From Vreelandella subglaciescola (GTDB lineage Bacteria; Pseudomonadota; Gammaproteobacteria; Pseudomonadales; Halomonadaceae), in NCBI GenBank assembly GCA_030454225.1, contig JAKDRW010000003.1, forward strand, positions 19,409-83,408: DNA of 64,000 nucleotides, in the 5' to 3' direction. How positions within the stretch are numbered: position 1 is the stretch's first letter; every line of letters starts with the position of its first letter. The notes under the pieces are model-generated. The model was not told the origin of the DNA. It saw only the letters and a list, made by a program, of their open reading frames with translations, and ran no database searches. A program made the position numbers and the translations under genes. Shown piece by piece: positions 27,937 to 39,559 of the stretch.

Positions 27937-29019
27937 CTACAGCGTATCGAGAGCGGTACGCGCCTGTTGCTGCCACGAGCCCGGCAGCGCGGCGGCTTTT
28001 TCTAGTGCCGAGCGCGCCTCGCGATGGTTATCTTGCTGCTGATATACCAGCCCCAGGTTCAGCCAGGCAACGCCCAGGGTATCGTCGATAGCGGCAGCGT
28101 GCTTAAACGCCTGCGCGGCTTTTTCGAGCCGGTTGATAGCATAATAGGCATTCCCCAGCGCGAAGTGGCCCATGGCGTTTTGCGGCTGGGCGACGCTCAG
28201 TGCCTGCCAGCTGGAAAGCGTGGCTTTGGCCCCGTGGAGCGCCTCATAGGCGCTGATCGCGTCGACTGCGCGCTTGGCGGTTACATCAGCGGGGATGCGC
28301 CCGGGTTTGGCGAGTATAAAGCCCCAGCGCTGGCTGCGCGCCCAGGTGGCATCAAAGCGCGCGAACGATAGCGTTTGCCGACGGGTTTCGCCGCTGCGCA
28401 GGGTTAGCGTTTCATCGGCCAGGTCATAGCCGATCACTACCGCGTAGTGCCACATGGGCCAGGCGGGAAGTGACAGGTTCTGCATGACTACCACCGGGTC
28501 GCCGGCGGCCACGTGGCCGAGTAATGCATCGAACGTGGGACGAACGGGGAACGCCAAGCGCTGGTGGCGGCGCGCCGTGGCCAGCATTTCCGGCTGCACG
28601 CTGCCTTCACGCCCGGGGATGAAAACCTGCACAATCAGGCTGTCGACGCTGATCTCTGCCGAGTCGTTGTCTGTGACGTCTTGCGCTTTATCGCTGTGCT
28701 CTGCCGGCGAAGTCGCTTCTGCGTTGTTGGCAGTCCAGGCGTTTCGAGACGCGTCTTGCGCAGCCGGTGAATAGTTGAGCACCGTCGCCAGCGCTGCCGG
28801 GCCGCACTGGTACTTTTCCTGAGGATAGAAGGGCACGTCGTCAAGCTCGGCGTGCGCGGGCAGCGTTTGATAGCTGCTATCGCGCAGCTCGGGGCTTGCG
28901 GCGCAGCCGCCAAGCAGCAGGGTGAGCAGTAGTAAAGACGCCAAAACGCCCGCGGGGCGGGCGTTTTGGGTCATCAGACGTAGGCGCTTCAGACGCTTAG
29001 CGGGTAAACGGGAAAACAT
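27937..29019 (-). CDS. PA2778-family C39-like cysteine peptidase with TPR repeats (lipoprotein)
   Basis: The protein looks like an envelope lipoprotein with a papain-like C39 peptidase domain joined to tetratricopeptide repeats. The lipobox is LGGC (Cys39), the nucleophile is C72 in QCGPAALATVL, and the catalytic histidine is H191 in HYAVVIGY. The Asp usually found a few residues later in C39 enzymes is not obvious; a Ser/Gly (LRSGE) stands there. TPR motifs fill the last 110 residues. A shorter start at the inner Met16 is possible. It overlaps the next gene upstream by 23 bp, and the two match the PA2778/PA2779 pair of Pseudomonas. Substrate and role are unknown. Confidence 0.85.
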   Translation of the reverse strand: MFSRLPAKRLKRLRLMTQNARPAGVLASLLLLTLLLGGCAASPELRDSSYQTLPAHAELDDVPFYPQEKYQCGPAALATVLNYSPAAQDASRNAWTANNAEATSPAEHSDKAQDVTDNDSAEISVDSLIVQVFIPGREGSVQPEMLATARRHQRLAFPVRPTFDALLGHVAAGDPVVVMQNLSLPAWPMWHYAVVIGYDLADETLTLRSGETRRQTLSFARFDATWARSQRWGFILAKPGRIPADVTAKRAVDAISAYEALHGAKATLSSWQALSVAQPQNAMGHFALGNAYYAINRLEKAAQAFKHAAAIDDTLGVAWLNLGLVYQQQDNHREARSALEKAAALPGSWQQQARTALDTL

Positions 29020-29389
29020 TGGTCAGACCCAGGATGTCGGTGACTAGCAGGATGATGAACACCGCAAACAGGGCACCGATGACGCCGCCTCCGGCACCGG
29101 CCGGCATCTGGTCAAGCTGGTCGGCCATCTGCCGGGTTTCGGCATCGCTTAGCGAAGCCACACGATCCTGAACCTGGTCAACGCTTACGCCCTGGGCCAG
29201 CAGCTGTTCCTGCACGTCGGCGCGGGCCAGCACGTCGTTGATGCGTTCGCGGTCGCTTGCGGCGGAGTCCGCCTGAAGAGCAGACTGCGTGCTTACCAGC
29301 CCTGCCGTTTGGGCGGCGGCAACGGGGAGGCTGACTAGCGCCATGACGGCAATCAGCAGCATAGCTACGTAGCGACGAAGATAAGGCAT
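28997..29389 (-). CDS. PA2779-family small membrane protein
   Basis: This is the partner of the adjacent C39-like peptidase. From the ATG at 29389 (AAGGGA seven bases upstream) it is 130 aa. The tracked longer ORF adds a Cys-rich segment with no support. It has an N-terminal signal or membrane segment ending in VAAAQ, a helical middle rich in Gln, Asp and Arg (NDVLARADVQEQLLAQGV), a glycine run PAGAGGG, and a C-terminal membrane helix ending LVTDILGLTNVFPFTR. The family has no proven function. The Gly-Gly run ahead of the helix recalls C39 cleavage sites, so it could be the substrate of its neighbour. That is inference. Confidence 0.82.
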   Translation of the reverse strand: MPYLRRYVAMLLIAVMALVSLPVAAAQTAGLVSTQSALQADSAASDRERINDVLARADVQEQLLAQGVSVDQVQDRVASLSDAETRQMADQLDQMPAGAGGGVIGALFAVFIILLVTDILGLTNVFPFTR

Positions 29390-29615
29390 GGTTATTTTCC
29401 CTTGTTGGTAATAGTTATTGATAACAGTCGTTGTTGTGGCGTTATAGGTGAAGCAAGCGTGATGCGCCGCGTAAGCTACGCATTGGCAAAAATACGGGTA
29501 ACAAGAAGGTATTGCCAGCACCGAGCTTAGTATAGGAAGAAAGCTCGGCGTATTTAAGCCGCGGATGTGCAGTAAAGTGCCATGTTTGTATCACTGCGTA
29601 ATTTTCTGGCGGTCG

Positions 29616-30670
29616 TTAATGCAGCCGGTAAGTCCAGGCGGCCTCGGCCAGCAGACCACGCCCGCCGGCCAGGGTAATGGCCAGGTCGTGCAGGCCTTGC
29701 CACAGCGGCACCGGCGAGGCGCCCTTGACGGCCAGGTCGAGCCGCTGCGCCATCAGCAGCAGTTTGTGCAGCCGGCGCATGGGCAAGCGTTTGACCGCGC
29801 TTTGATACGCGGGGCGGCGGCGGTCAAAGATCATCGGCTTTTGCGCCTTGCAGGCATGCTCGAAGCTTTGCCCCTGCTCAAGATGCTGGTGAATAGACAG
29901 CAGCGTGCGCATTTCCCGCCCCAGCGCCCAAAGCACGATCGGCGCCTCGACGCCTTCGCTTTTGAGCCCATAGACAATCCGCGAGGCGCGGGTTACTTCG
30001 CCTTTCAGGCAGGCATCCGCCAGGTTGAAGACGTCAAAGCGGGTGCTGTCCTCGACGCCCTGGGCGATGTTATCCACGCCCACGCGCGCGTTGGCCGGCA
30101 GGATCAGCGCGAGCTTTTGCAGCTCCTGATCGGCGGCCAGCAGGTTGCCCTCGGTGCGCTCACCCAGCAGGCGTGCGGCGTCCAGGTTCAGCTGCAGGCC
30201 GTGGCGCTGGGCGCGGTCGCGCAGCCAAAAGCCCAGCCGTGAGGCATCCACCGGCCATACCGGCACAAACACGCCGTGTTTATCCAGCGCCTTGAACCAG
30301 GCGCTTTTTTGCTGCCGGGCATCCAGCTTGCCCATGCTGATCAGCAGTATGTCGTCGCCGCGGGTCAGCTGCTCGGCGTATTGGGACAGCACCTTGGCGC
30401 CGTCCTGGCCCAGCTTGTGGCGCCCCAGGCGCACCTCAACCAGCTTGCGCGTGGCGAACAGCGACAGATTGCCCGCCATTTCCAGCAGCTTTCCCCAGGC
30501 AAAGTTGGGCTCCACGTCGATCACTTCGCGCTCTTCAACGCCTGCCTGACGCGCCGCTGCGCGTACTGCGTCGCAGGCGTCGCGGTGTTGCAGCGGCTCG
30601 TCGCCTGCGACGATAACCGCCTGGGGCAAGCGCTTGGCAAGTGCGCCTTGAAGCTGGTCGGCAAATACTT

Positions 30671-30674
<4 letters not shown>
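29616..30674 (-). CDS. holA: DNA polymerase III subunit delta
   Basis: HolA is the delta subunit of the clamp loader and opens the beta sliding clamp. The tracked ORF has a spurious 52-residue extension that overlaps lptE in another frame. The true start is the ATG at 30674 (MKVFADQLQ), giving 352 aa against 343 in E. coli. Family features include the N-terminal VIVAGDEPLQ, a helical lid and the collar region. The start overlaps the lptE stop (ATGA), an arrangement conserved in enterobacteria and pseudomonads. Confidence 0.95.
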
Positions 30675-33786
<3,112 letters not shown>

Positions 33787-33963
33787 TCATGCCTTGGGCT
33801 GCTCGCCCGATATAACCGGGCAGAGAGTGAATGATAAAAGTCGAATGTCAGACCGTTGGCTCGATTGTATCCTATGAAGGTGTAACCTTGAACGGCAAGC
33901 GGGGTTTATCCGCACCGGGCCGAAGACAACGCCGCACCCGCCCATGCGGAAAAGGAGAGCGTC

Positions 33964-34464
33964 ATGGAAAAGCACAACGAAAACCGTCTGCGCGAAGGCT
34001 ACGAGCGCCTGTTGGAGCGCTTGAAAGACGGCGCCAACGAGCTGACCTGGGACAACTTGCAGAAAGACCTGGACGACGCGGTCGAGTTTGAAAGCGAGCT
34101 TGCCGAGTATACCCGGGACGAGCTTTCGCTGTTGCGCGCCTGGGTCGAGCGCGACCTGCGCGACATGCGCGGCTATCTCGGCGGTACCGGCCGGCAGGTG
34201 GCCGAATGGCTGGGGATCGATCTGGGATATCTGTCGCGCCGGGTGAGCGAGTCGCTATTGTCGATTGCCGATCGCAGCGTGGTCGAGCGCGAGCGCTTTG
34301 ACGAGAATCTGGAAGCCGCCCGCGCCGATTACTGCGAAGGCGAAATGGCCGTGCCGGGTAAAATGGCCTGCGTGCGCTGCGACGCCGAAGTCATCCTTGA
34401 GCGGCTACAGCTGCTGGAACCTTGCCACCAGTGCGGCAGCCGCTATTTTTCCCGGGTTCACTAG
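33964..34464 (+). CDS. ybeL: Zinc-ribbon protein, YbeL/DUF1451 family
   Basis: The 166 aa protein has a long helical N-terminal part and a C-terminal zinc ribbon with cysteine pairs CVRC and CHQC about 20 residues apart. The family is found beside leuS in many gammaproteobacteria, as here, divergently. Its function is not established. No signal peptide is present, so it is cytoplasmic. AAAGGAGA lies before the ATG. Confidence 0.88.
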   Translation: MEKHNENRLREGYERLLERLKDGANELTWDNLQKDLDDAVEFESELAEYTRDELSLLRAWVERDLRDMRGYLGGTGRQVAEWLGIDLGYLSRRVSESLLSIADRSVVERERFDENLEAARADYCEGEMAVPGKMACVRCDAEVILERLQLLEPCHQCGSRYFSRVH

Positions 34465-34484
34465 CGGTCGGCTATCCCCCCGGC

Positions 34485-35795
34485 CTAAAGCCATGCGGCA
34501 AGCACGGCAATGGCGATCAGCGCAAGCGCGCTCATCAGCGCGGCGTAGCCGAGGTTGTGCTTCATCAGGGTGTAGCCGCTGACGCCGTAGCGCCCCTGAA
34601 GCGACAGGTTAATCCCCGACAGCGGCCCCACGGCGGTGCCTACCGCCCAGGCCGCCAGCGCGACAAAGGCAAACAGCGTTGGTGCGCTGCCCTCAAGGCT
34701 AAGAATCGAGGCCAGCGTGGACACGCCGATGATCGGGTGCAGCCCGAGCATGGCGCTCAGCACGATCACCACGAAGCTGGACATCGCCTGGGGGGCACCG
34801 AAGTGGGCAAACAGCGTCCACTGATCCTGGGTTACGGCGTCCACCAGCGTCGACAGCCCGAGGGTGAAAAGCCCGGCGGCGAGAAACAGCGAGATCTCCC
34901 CGCGCATGGTCGGCAGCCGCGTCATGCTGTGCTGGTGCACGCGGCGCAGCGCATAGACGGGCCCGTGGGGCAGATTAAAGGCCAGCGCCACCGAGGGGAG
35001 TAAAAACGTGATGATGCCGACGATCGACAGCGCTGGCGTCAGCCAAAAGTGAAACAGCATCACCAGCGCGGCCATGCACAGCGGCATCAGCAGGTTTTGG
35101 GGCGCTAGCGAAAAACCTTCGACTGCGGTCAAGTCAAAGCGCCGGCGCAGATCAAAGGTGGTGATGAGTCCCGCGGCCATGGCCAGCGGAAACCCGGCTA
35201 GCGCCACGTAGCCGTACTGCATATCGGGCACTAGCGCGATTACCACGCCCATCGAGGCAAAAAACGGCGACCACAGCGCCGCGCTGGAAAGCCCGCGGTT
35301 GAGCGCCAGCAGCTGCGGCGTGGAGAGCGGAGCGCGCTGGGAAAGCCGGTCGCCGACCATAAACACCGCGGACAGGTTTAAAATCGTGCCGAGAAAATGC
35401 ACCCCCAACCAGGTACGCAGCACGCCGCCGGCGCCGGTAACGCGCTGCCCTTCGGGGCGCCGATTGCCCTGAGTGCCGATCAGCGCGATAAAGCTCACGC
35501 CCACCAGCATGGTCACTACAAAGGCGTTGTGGGTTAGCATGCCCGGCCAGTCAACCCGGGCGCCGTAGCCAAACCGTGCGATGAACAGCATGCCAATCCC
35601 CAGCGCGATCAGCACGCCGGCCTGGCGGCGCGAGCGTCGGGGAATGTCGCGCCACAGCAGGACTACGGCAAGCCACAGCGCGTAGCTCACCGGATAAAGC
35701 GTGCCGACCAGGCCGCTGAAGCCGGCTATTTGCAACAGCAGCGCGAGCAGAATCAAGCCGCCCGCGATGCGCTGGCGTGGGGTACTTTCGTGCAT
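34485..35795 (-). CDS. Uncharacterised multi-pass membrane protein (transporter-like)
   Basis: I do not recognise a family with confidence. The 436 aa protein is strongly hydrophobic, with about twelve predicted membrane helices and short loops, ending close to the last helix. Gly/Pro breaks inside helices (for example AVGPLSGINLSLQGRYG, and an LGLHPIIGVSTLAS segment) resemble the re-entrant loops of ion-transporter-superfamily carriers such as the citrate or C4-dicarboxylate groups. It stands alone, convergent with the zinc-ribbon gene and divergent from a lipoprotein gene, so context gives no substrate. Confidence 0.75.
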   Translation of the reverse strand: MHESTPRQRIAGGLILLALLLQIAGFSGLVGTLYPVSYALWLAVVLLWRDIPRRSRRQAGVLIALGIGMLFIARFGYGARVDWPGMLTHNAFVVTMLVGVSFIALIGTQGNRRPEGQRVTGAGGVLRTWLGVHFLGTILNLSAVFMVGDRLSQRAPLSTPQLLALNRGLSSAALWSPFFASMGVVIALVPDMQYGYVALAGFPLAMAAGLITTFDLRRRFDLTAVEGFSLAPQNLLMPLCMAALVMLFHFWLTPALSIVGIITFLLPSVALAFNLPHGPVYALRRVHQHSMTRLPTMRGEISLFLAAGLFTLGLSTLVDAVTQDQWTLFAHFGAPQAMSSFVVIVLSAMLGLHPIIGVSTLASILSLEGSAPTLFAFVALAAWAVGTAVGPLSGINLSLQGRYGVSGYTLMKHNLGYAALMSALALIAIAVLAAWL

Positions 35796-35910
35796 CGTTG
35801 TTTTCCTGAAAAAACCACCGGCAGGCTAACGGTAACGCCCGGTGAAAGCCAGCGCAGCACGGGTGCTATGATGCTGGCTGCCCTTCACGACAGCAAACAG
35901 AGGACAAACC

Positions 35911-36513
35911 ATGTGGGATAAAGCCGTTTACCCGTGGCTGACCGCTAGTATATTAGCCGCAAGCCTGGCGGGCTGTACGCCGGAGGGTGAGCCCGACGAG
36001 GAGCAGACCACAAACGCCGAGAATGGAGAGTCAGCGAGCGCTGAGCCCGAGGGCGCCACGGCGCTCGAGCAGGCGCTGCTGGAACGCTACCCCACCTACT
36101 TGGGCGAGGTGCGCTACTTTCAGGCCGAAGAGGACCTGAACGATGACGGCACCTTTGAGATCATCGTGCATATCGCCGGCCCGCAGGTGTGCGGCAGCGG
36201 CGGCTGCGAAACGCTGGTGTTTCGCCGCGAGGCGGGAGAGTTGACGCGGGTGGCCGAGATGACGCTAACGCGTCCGCCGGTGATTGTCGCCGACGCCAGC
36301 ACCCACGGCTGGCACGATCTGGGCGTTACGGTGGGCGGCGGTGGCGCATCGGGCGGCTACGCTCGACTGCGCTACGACGGCGAGCGGTATCCCTCCAACC
36401 CCACGGTTTCGCCCGTGGAAACCAGCGATGAGAAGGTCGTCGGCAGCGTAGCGATCCCGCCCTATGACGACTTCAGCGAAGGCCAGCCGTTGCGCGAGGC
36501 GGCCGACGCCTGA
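35911..36513 (+). CDS. Hypothetical lipoprotein
   Basis: No named family is recognised. The 200 aa protein has a signal with lipobox LAGC (Cys22) and then a 30-residue acidic linker rich in Glu, Asn and Ser. The globular part contains DLNDDGTFEII, which resembles a calcium-binding Asp-rich loop of the kind found in beta-propeller or dockerin-like proteins, plus a cysteine pair (VCGSGGC) that could form a periplasmic disulfide. A Gly-rich VGGGGASGGY follows. The residue after the lipidated Cys is Thr, not Asp, so outer-membrane sorting is more likely. Confidence 0.75.
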   Translation: MWDKAVYPWLTASILAASLAGCTPEGEPDEEQTTNAENGESASAEPEGATALEQALLERYPTYLGEVRYFQAEEDLNDDGTFEIIVHIAGPQVCGSGGCETLVFRREAGELTRVAEMTLTRPPVIVADASTHGWHDLGVTVGGGGASGGYARLRYDGERYPSNPTVSPVETSDEKVVGSVAIPPYDDFSEGQPLREAADA

Positions 36514-36646
36514 ACGGCCTTGGCGACCATGCCAGCTTTTGATGCCGTCGGAAATTTGCTTTAATACGCCACCGTTCGACGAATGACACGCGCCGCGTGT
36601 GACGATAGCCACGGACGTTAACGTCCTCCAAGGAAAGCTAGATACC

Positions 36647-36994
36647 ATGAGCGAGACCCCGGCAATTTCCGGTAAGCAGGCGGATGAAAAATACTGCGGC
36701 GACTGCGGTGCGGTGATTAAGCAGCGGGCGGAGATATGTCCCAGCTGCGGCGTCAGGCAGGCCGGTTCGAGCCACGCAGCGGCTAACGGGAAAAGCCGCA
36801 TTGCCGCCGCGCTGCTGGCGTTTTTCCTGGGCGCCATTGGCGTGCACCGGTTTTACCTGGGACAGGTGGGTTTAGGCTTTTTGTACCTGCTTTTCTGCTG
36901 GACGTTTATCCCCGCGATTGTCGCGTTTATCGACTTCATCCTGCTGTTGGTCATGAGCGACATGGCATTTAACCGTAAATACGGCTATCGCTAG
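36647..36994 (+). CDS. TM2-domain protein with N-terminal zinc ribbon
   Basis: The 115 aa protein joins a small zinc ribbon (CGDCG and CPSCG, 15 residues apart) to a TM2 domain of two membrane helices joined by a short turn (the FFLGAIGVHRFYLGQ motif is diagnostic). TM2 proteins are widespread and their role in bacteria is unclear. The tracked ORF begins 16 codons upstream. I use the ATG at 36647 because AAGGAAAG precedes it and the zinc ribbon then begins near residue 16. It lies 21 bp before the methyltransferase gene and may share its transcript. Confidence 0.85.
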   Translation: MSETPAISGKQADEKYCGDCGAVIKQRAEICPSCGVRQAGSSHAAANGKSRIAAALLAFFLGAIGVHRFYLGQVGLGFLYLLFCWTFIPAIVAFIDFILLLVMSDMAFNRKYGYR

Positions 36995-37015
36995 CGCCAT
37001 CGCGATACCCACCGT

Positions 37016-38218
37016 ATGTCGTATGCCCGCCACTTTCAGAGGCTTACCCAACTGCTGGCGCGCTGGCAGCCGCTCTGGCGGCCGCTGGCGTTTCAGCACC
37101 GCCGCCTGCCTTGGGCGGCGGATTATCCCGAGCTGTATCAAACGCTGCTGGCGCTTGACGACGACGCGGCCGCGCGGCTGGAATACGACCCGTTGGCGAC
37201 CGAGGCGCTGGCGCCGTGGCTTCCAGTGGCCGAGCTGCGCGCGCTTGTCCGGCTACCCGAATACCCGGGCCGCGCAGCGGCGCTGCCCAATACCTGGGCC
37301 GATCATATTGCCGGGCGCAAATGGCGCCAGCTGCAGGCCTTTGTGCGCTGCGTGCCCGAAACGCCCGGCCCGCTGCTGGAGTGGTGCGCGGGCAAAGGGC
37401 ACCTGGCGCGCACGCTAAGCCGGCGCGACCGGCGCGAGGTGGTGGGGCTTGAATGGCAGCCGGCGCTTTGCGCCCAGGGCCAGGCGCTTGCCCAGCGGCA
37501 GGGGGCAGCGGTGAGGCTGGTGGAGCAGGACGTGCTGGTCGACGCGGCCGCGCGTTTTCTCGACGCCGATCACCACGCCGTGGCGCTGCATGCCTGCGGT
37601 GATTTGCACGTCGCGCTGCTGCGCCACGCGGTTGATAAAGGCTTTGCGCTGACGCTGGCGCCGTGCTGCTACCAGCGCACCGCGGCGGCGTACTACCGGC
37701 CGCTGTCGGCGCTGGGGCAGCGGCTAGCGGGCGATTACGCGGTTGAGCTGGGGCGAGAGGATCTGGCCCTCGCCGTACAGGAAACCGTTACCGCGCCGCC
37801 GGCCGTTAGCCGCCAGCGCGAACGCGCCAACGCCTGGCGGCTGGGGTTTGACCTGCTCCAGCGGGAAGTGCGCGGAGTGGATGAATACCTGTCGGTGCCG
37901 AGCCTTGCCTACGGCAAAATGCCGGTGGATTTTGCCGGTTTTTGCCGCTGGGCGGCAGAGCAAAAAGGGCTGGCGCTGCCGCCGGGTATCCTCGCGCAGA
38001 GCGACTGGGAGGCCGCCGGTGGCGCGCGGCTAAAGGAGGTTAAACGCCTTGAGCTTGTGCGCCACGCGTATCGCCGGCCGCTGGAGGTCTGGCTGCTGCT
38101 CGACCGTCTGATGTTTCTGCAGGAAGCCGGCTTTGACGTTAGCCTAGCGACGTTCTGCCCGCGTGAGCTCACCCCGCGCAACGCGGTGCTGCGTGCGACG
38201 CCCGGCGTTGCCGGCTAA
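37016..38218 (+). CDS. SAM-dependent methyltransferase (Methyltransf_32/GSTCD-like)
   Basis: The 400 aa protein has a class I methyltransferase fold in its centre: the SAM motif LEWCAGKGHLAR near residue 122, an acidic motif II region, HACGDLH near residue 192, and APCCYQ near residue 214. This combination is characteristic of a methyltransferase group related to the animal GSTCD protein, whose substrate is unknown. Helical N- and C-terminal parts surround it. Its stop codon shares bases with the stop of the convergent symporter gene. Confidence 0.8.
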   Translation: MSYARHFQRLTQLLARWQPLWRPLAFQHRRLPWAADYPELYQTLLALDDDAAARLEYDPLATEALAPWLPVAELRALVRLPEYPGRAAALPNTWADHIAGRKWRQLQAFVRCVPETPGPLLEWCAGKGHLARTLSRRDRREVVGLEWQPALCAQGQALAQRQGAAVRLVEQDVLVDAAARFLDADHHAVALHACGDLHVALLRHAVDKGFALTLAPCCYQRTAAAYYRPLSALGQRLAGDYAVELGREDLALAVQETVTAPPAVSRQRERANAWRLGFDLLQREVRGVDEYLSVPSLAYGKMPVDFAGFCRWAAEQKGLALPPGILAQSDWEAAGGARLKEVKRLELVRHAYRRPLEVWLLLDRLMFLQEAGFDVSLATFCPRELTPRNAVLRATPGVAG

Positions 38219-39492
38219 TCCGTCAGCGCGTCGGGCGCTACCTTTTCATGGGGCTTGTCGTGCGGCGCCTGGCGTTCGTCGTCGACCACCGCGGCGCCGA
38301 CAATGTCGCCGGTGACGTTGAGCGCGGTGCCGCCCATGCCGATCAGCGCATCGACGCCGGCAATCAGCGCCACCACTTCAAGCGGCAGCCCGAACATGCT
38401 GAGTACGGCAGAAAGCGTGACCAGCCCCGCCGCGGGTACGCCGGCGGTGCCCACCGAGAGCAGCGTGCCGATCACCACGATAATCACAAAGCCGCTGAAC
38501 GACAGGTCGAGCCCGGTAATGTTGGCGGCAAACACCAGCGATACGCCCATGCGCAGCGCGCCGCCGTCGGAGTTGAAGATGGCGCCAAGGGGCAGAGAGA
38601 AATTCGCGGTTTTTTCCGATACGCCGGCTTTTTTGGCCGCCTTGATGGCGATCGGCAGCGTGGCAATGCTGCTGGAGGTGAAAAACGCCGTGGTGAAGGC
38701 TTCGCGGATATCGCGATAAAAAGCCCTGACCGAAAACGCTGACAGGCTGATAAATACGCTGTAAACCACGCTCCAGAGAATGAACAGCCCCAGATAGAAA
38801 ACACCGGTGAAATACAGCAGCGATTTCAGCGTGGCCCACCCCTGGCTGCCAAAGGTGGAGGCGCTGATGGCAAACACGCCGATGGGCGCATACAGCAGGA
38901 TGCCGTTTAAGATGCGGTAGAACATTGTGTTCATGGCGGTAAAGAAACGGTCGAGCAGGGCGCCCTGATCGCGTATTTTTTGCTCGGTAGAAAACAGCAT
39001 CGTTGACACGCCCATGCCGATAATGATGGCAATAAACAGGATGGCCATTAAGTCGCCGGCGGTAAACGCGGCGAACAGGTTGCGCGGGACGATTTGCAGC
39101 AGAATATCGGAAAAGTGCGGAATGTCCGGTTTGTCTACCGAGGTGTCGGGGAGCGTAATGCCCTCGCCGGGGTTAAAAAACAGCGCCAGCGACACGCCAA
39201 TCAGTACCGCAAGGGCGGTGGTGGTGACATAGTAAAGCAGCAGCTTGCCGCCCATTTTTCCCAGCTGTGCCAGGTTCATCTGGCTAACGGCGAGCACCAC
39301 CGTGAGAAAAATCACCGGAATGGCAATCAGGCTCAAAAGGTGAATCAAAAGCGTCCCCAGCGGTTTGAGCAGGGCGGCCTGTTCACGAAAAATCAGCGCG
39401 GCGGCAATCCCCAGCAAAAAGCCGGACGCCATTTTGAGTACCAGCGGTGTGTCGCGGTAGGTTTTCCATGGTGTCTGCGTCCATAACGTCAT
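38215..39492 (-). CDS. Dicarboxylate/amino acid:cation symporter (SLC1/DAACS family)
   Basis: This is an inner-membrane symporter driving glutamate, aspartate or C4-dicarboxylate uptake with Na+ or H+. From the ATG at 39492 (AGGAAA upstream) it is 425 aa; the tracked start 28 codons earlier has no support. Family signatures are the serine-rich hairpin SSSIATLP, the TM7-like DGGALRMG, the second hairpin GTAGVPAAG, and the TM8-like DALIGMGGTALNVTGD, where Asp and Asn sit at substrate and cation sites. It lies 67 bp downstream of the LysR gene on the same strand, so co-transcription with the regulator is possible. Confidence 0.92.
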   Translation of the reverse strand: MTLWTQTPWKTYRDTPLVLKMASGFLLGIAAALIFREQAALLKPLGTLLIHLLSLIAIPVIFLTVVLAVSQMNLAQLGKMGGKLLLYYVTTTALAVLIGVSLALFFNPGEGITLPDTSVDKPDIPHFSDILLQIVPRNLFAAFTAGDLMAILFIAIIIGMGVSTMLFSTEQKIRDQGALLDRFFTAMNTMFYRILNGILLYAPIGVFAISASTFGSQGWATLKSLLYFTGVFYLGLFILWSVVYSVFISLSAFSVRAFYRDIREAFTTAFFTSSSIATLPIAIKAAKKAGVSEKTANFSLPLGAIFNSDGGALRMGVSLVFAANITGLDLSFSGFVIIVVIGTLLSVGTAGVPAAGLVTLSAVLSMFGLPLEVVALIAGVDALIGMGGTALNVTGDIVGAAVVDDERQAPHDKPHEKVAPDALTD

Positions 39493-39559
39493 GGCGTCGT
39501 TTCCTGCGTTGTGAGAAAGGCCGGCATAAAGAGCGCCAGGCTGGGTCGGGCCGCCGGCT

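Noticed and set aside
28997-29521. Longer 174-aa start for the PA2779-like gene
   Set aside because: The added N-terminus (Cys- and Tyr-rich) would precede a signal or membrane segment, and the inner ATG at 29389 has an AAGGGA at correct distance.
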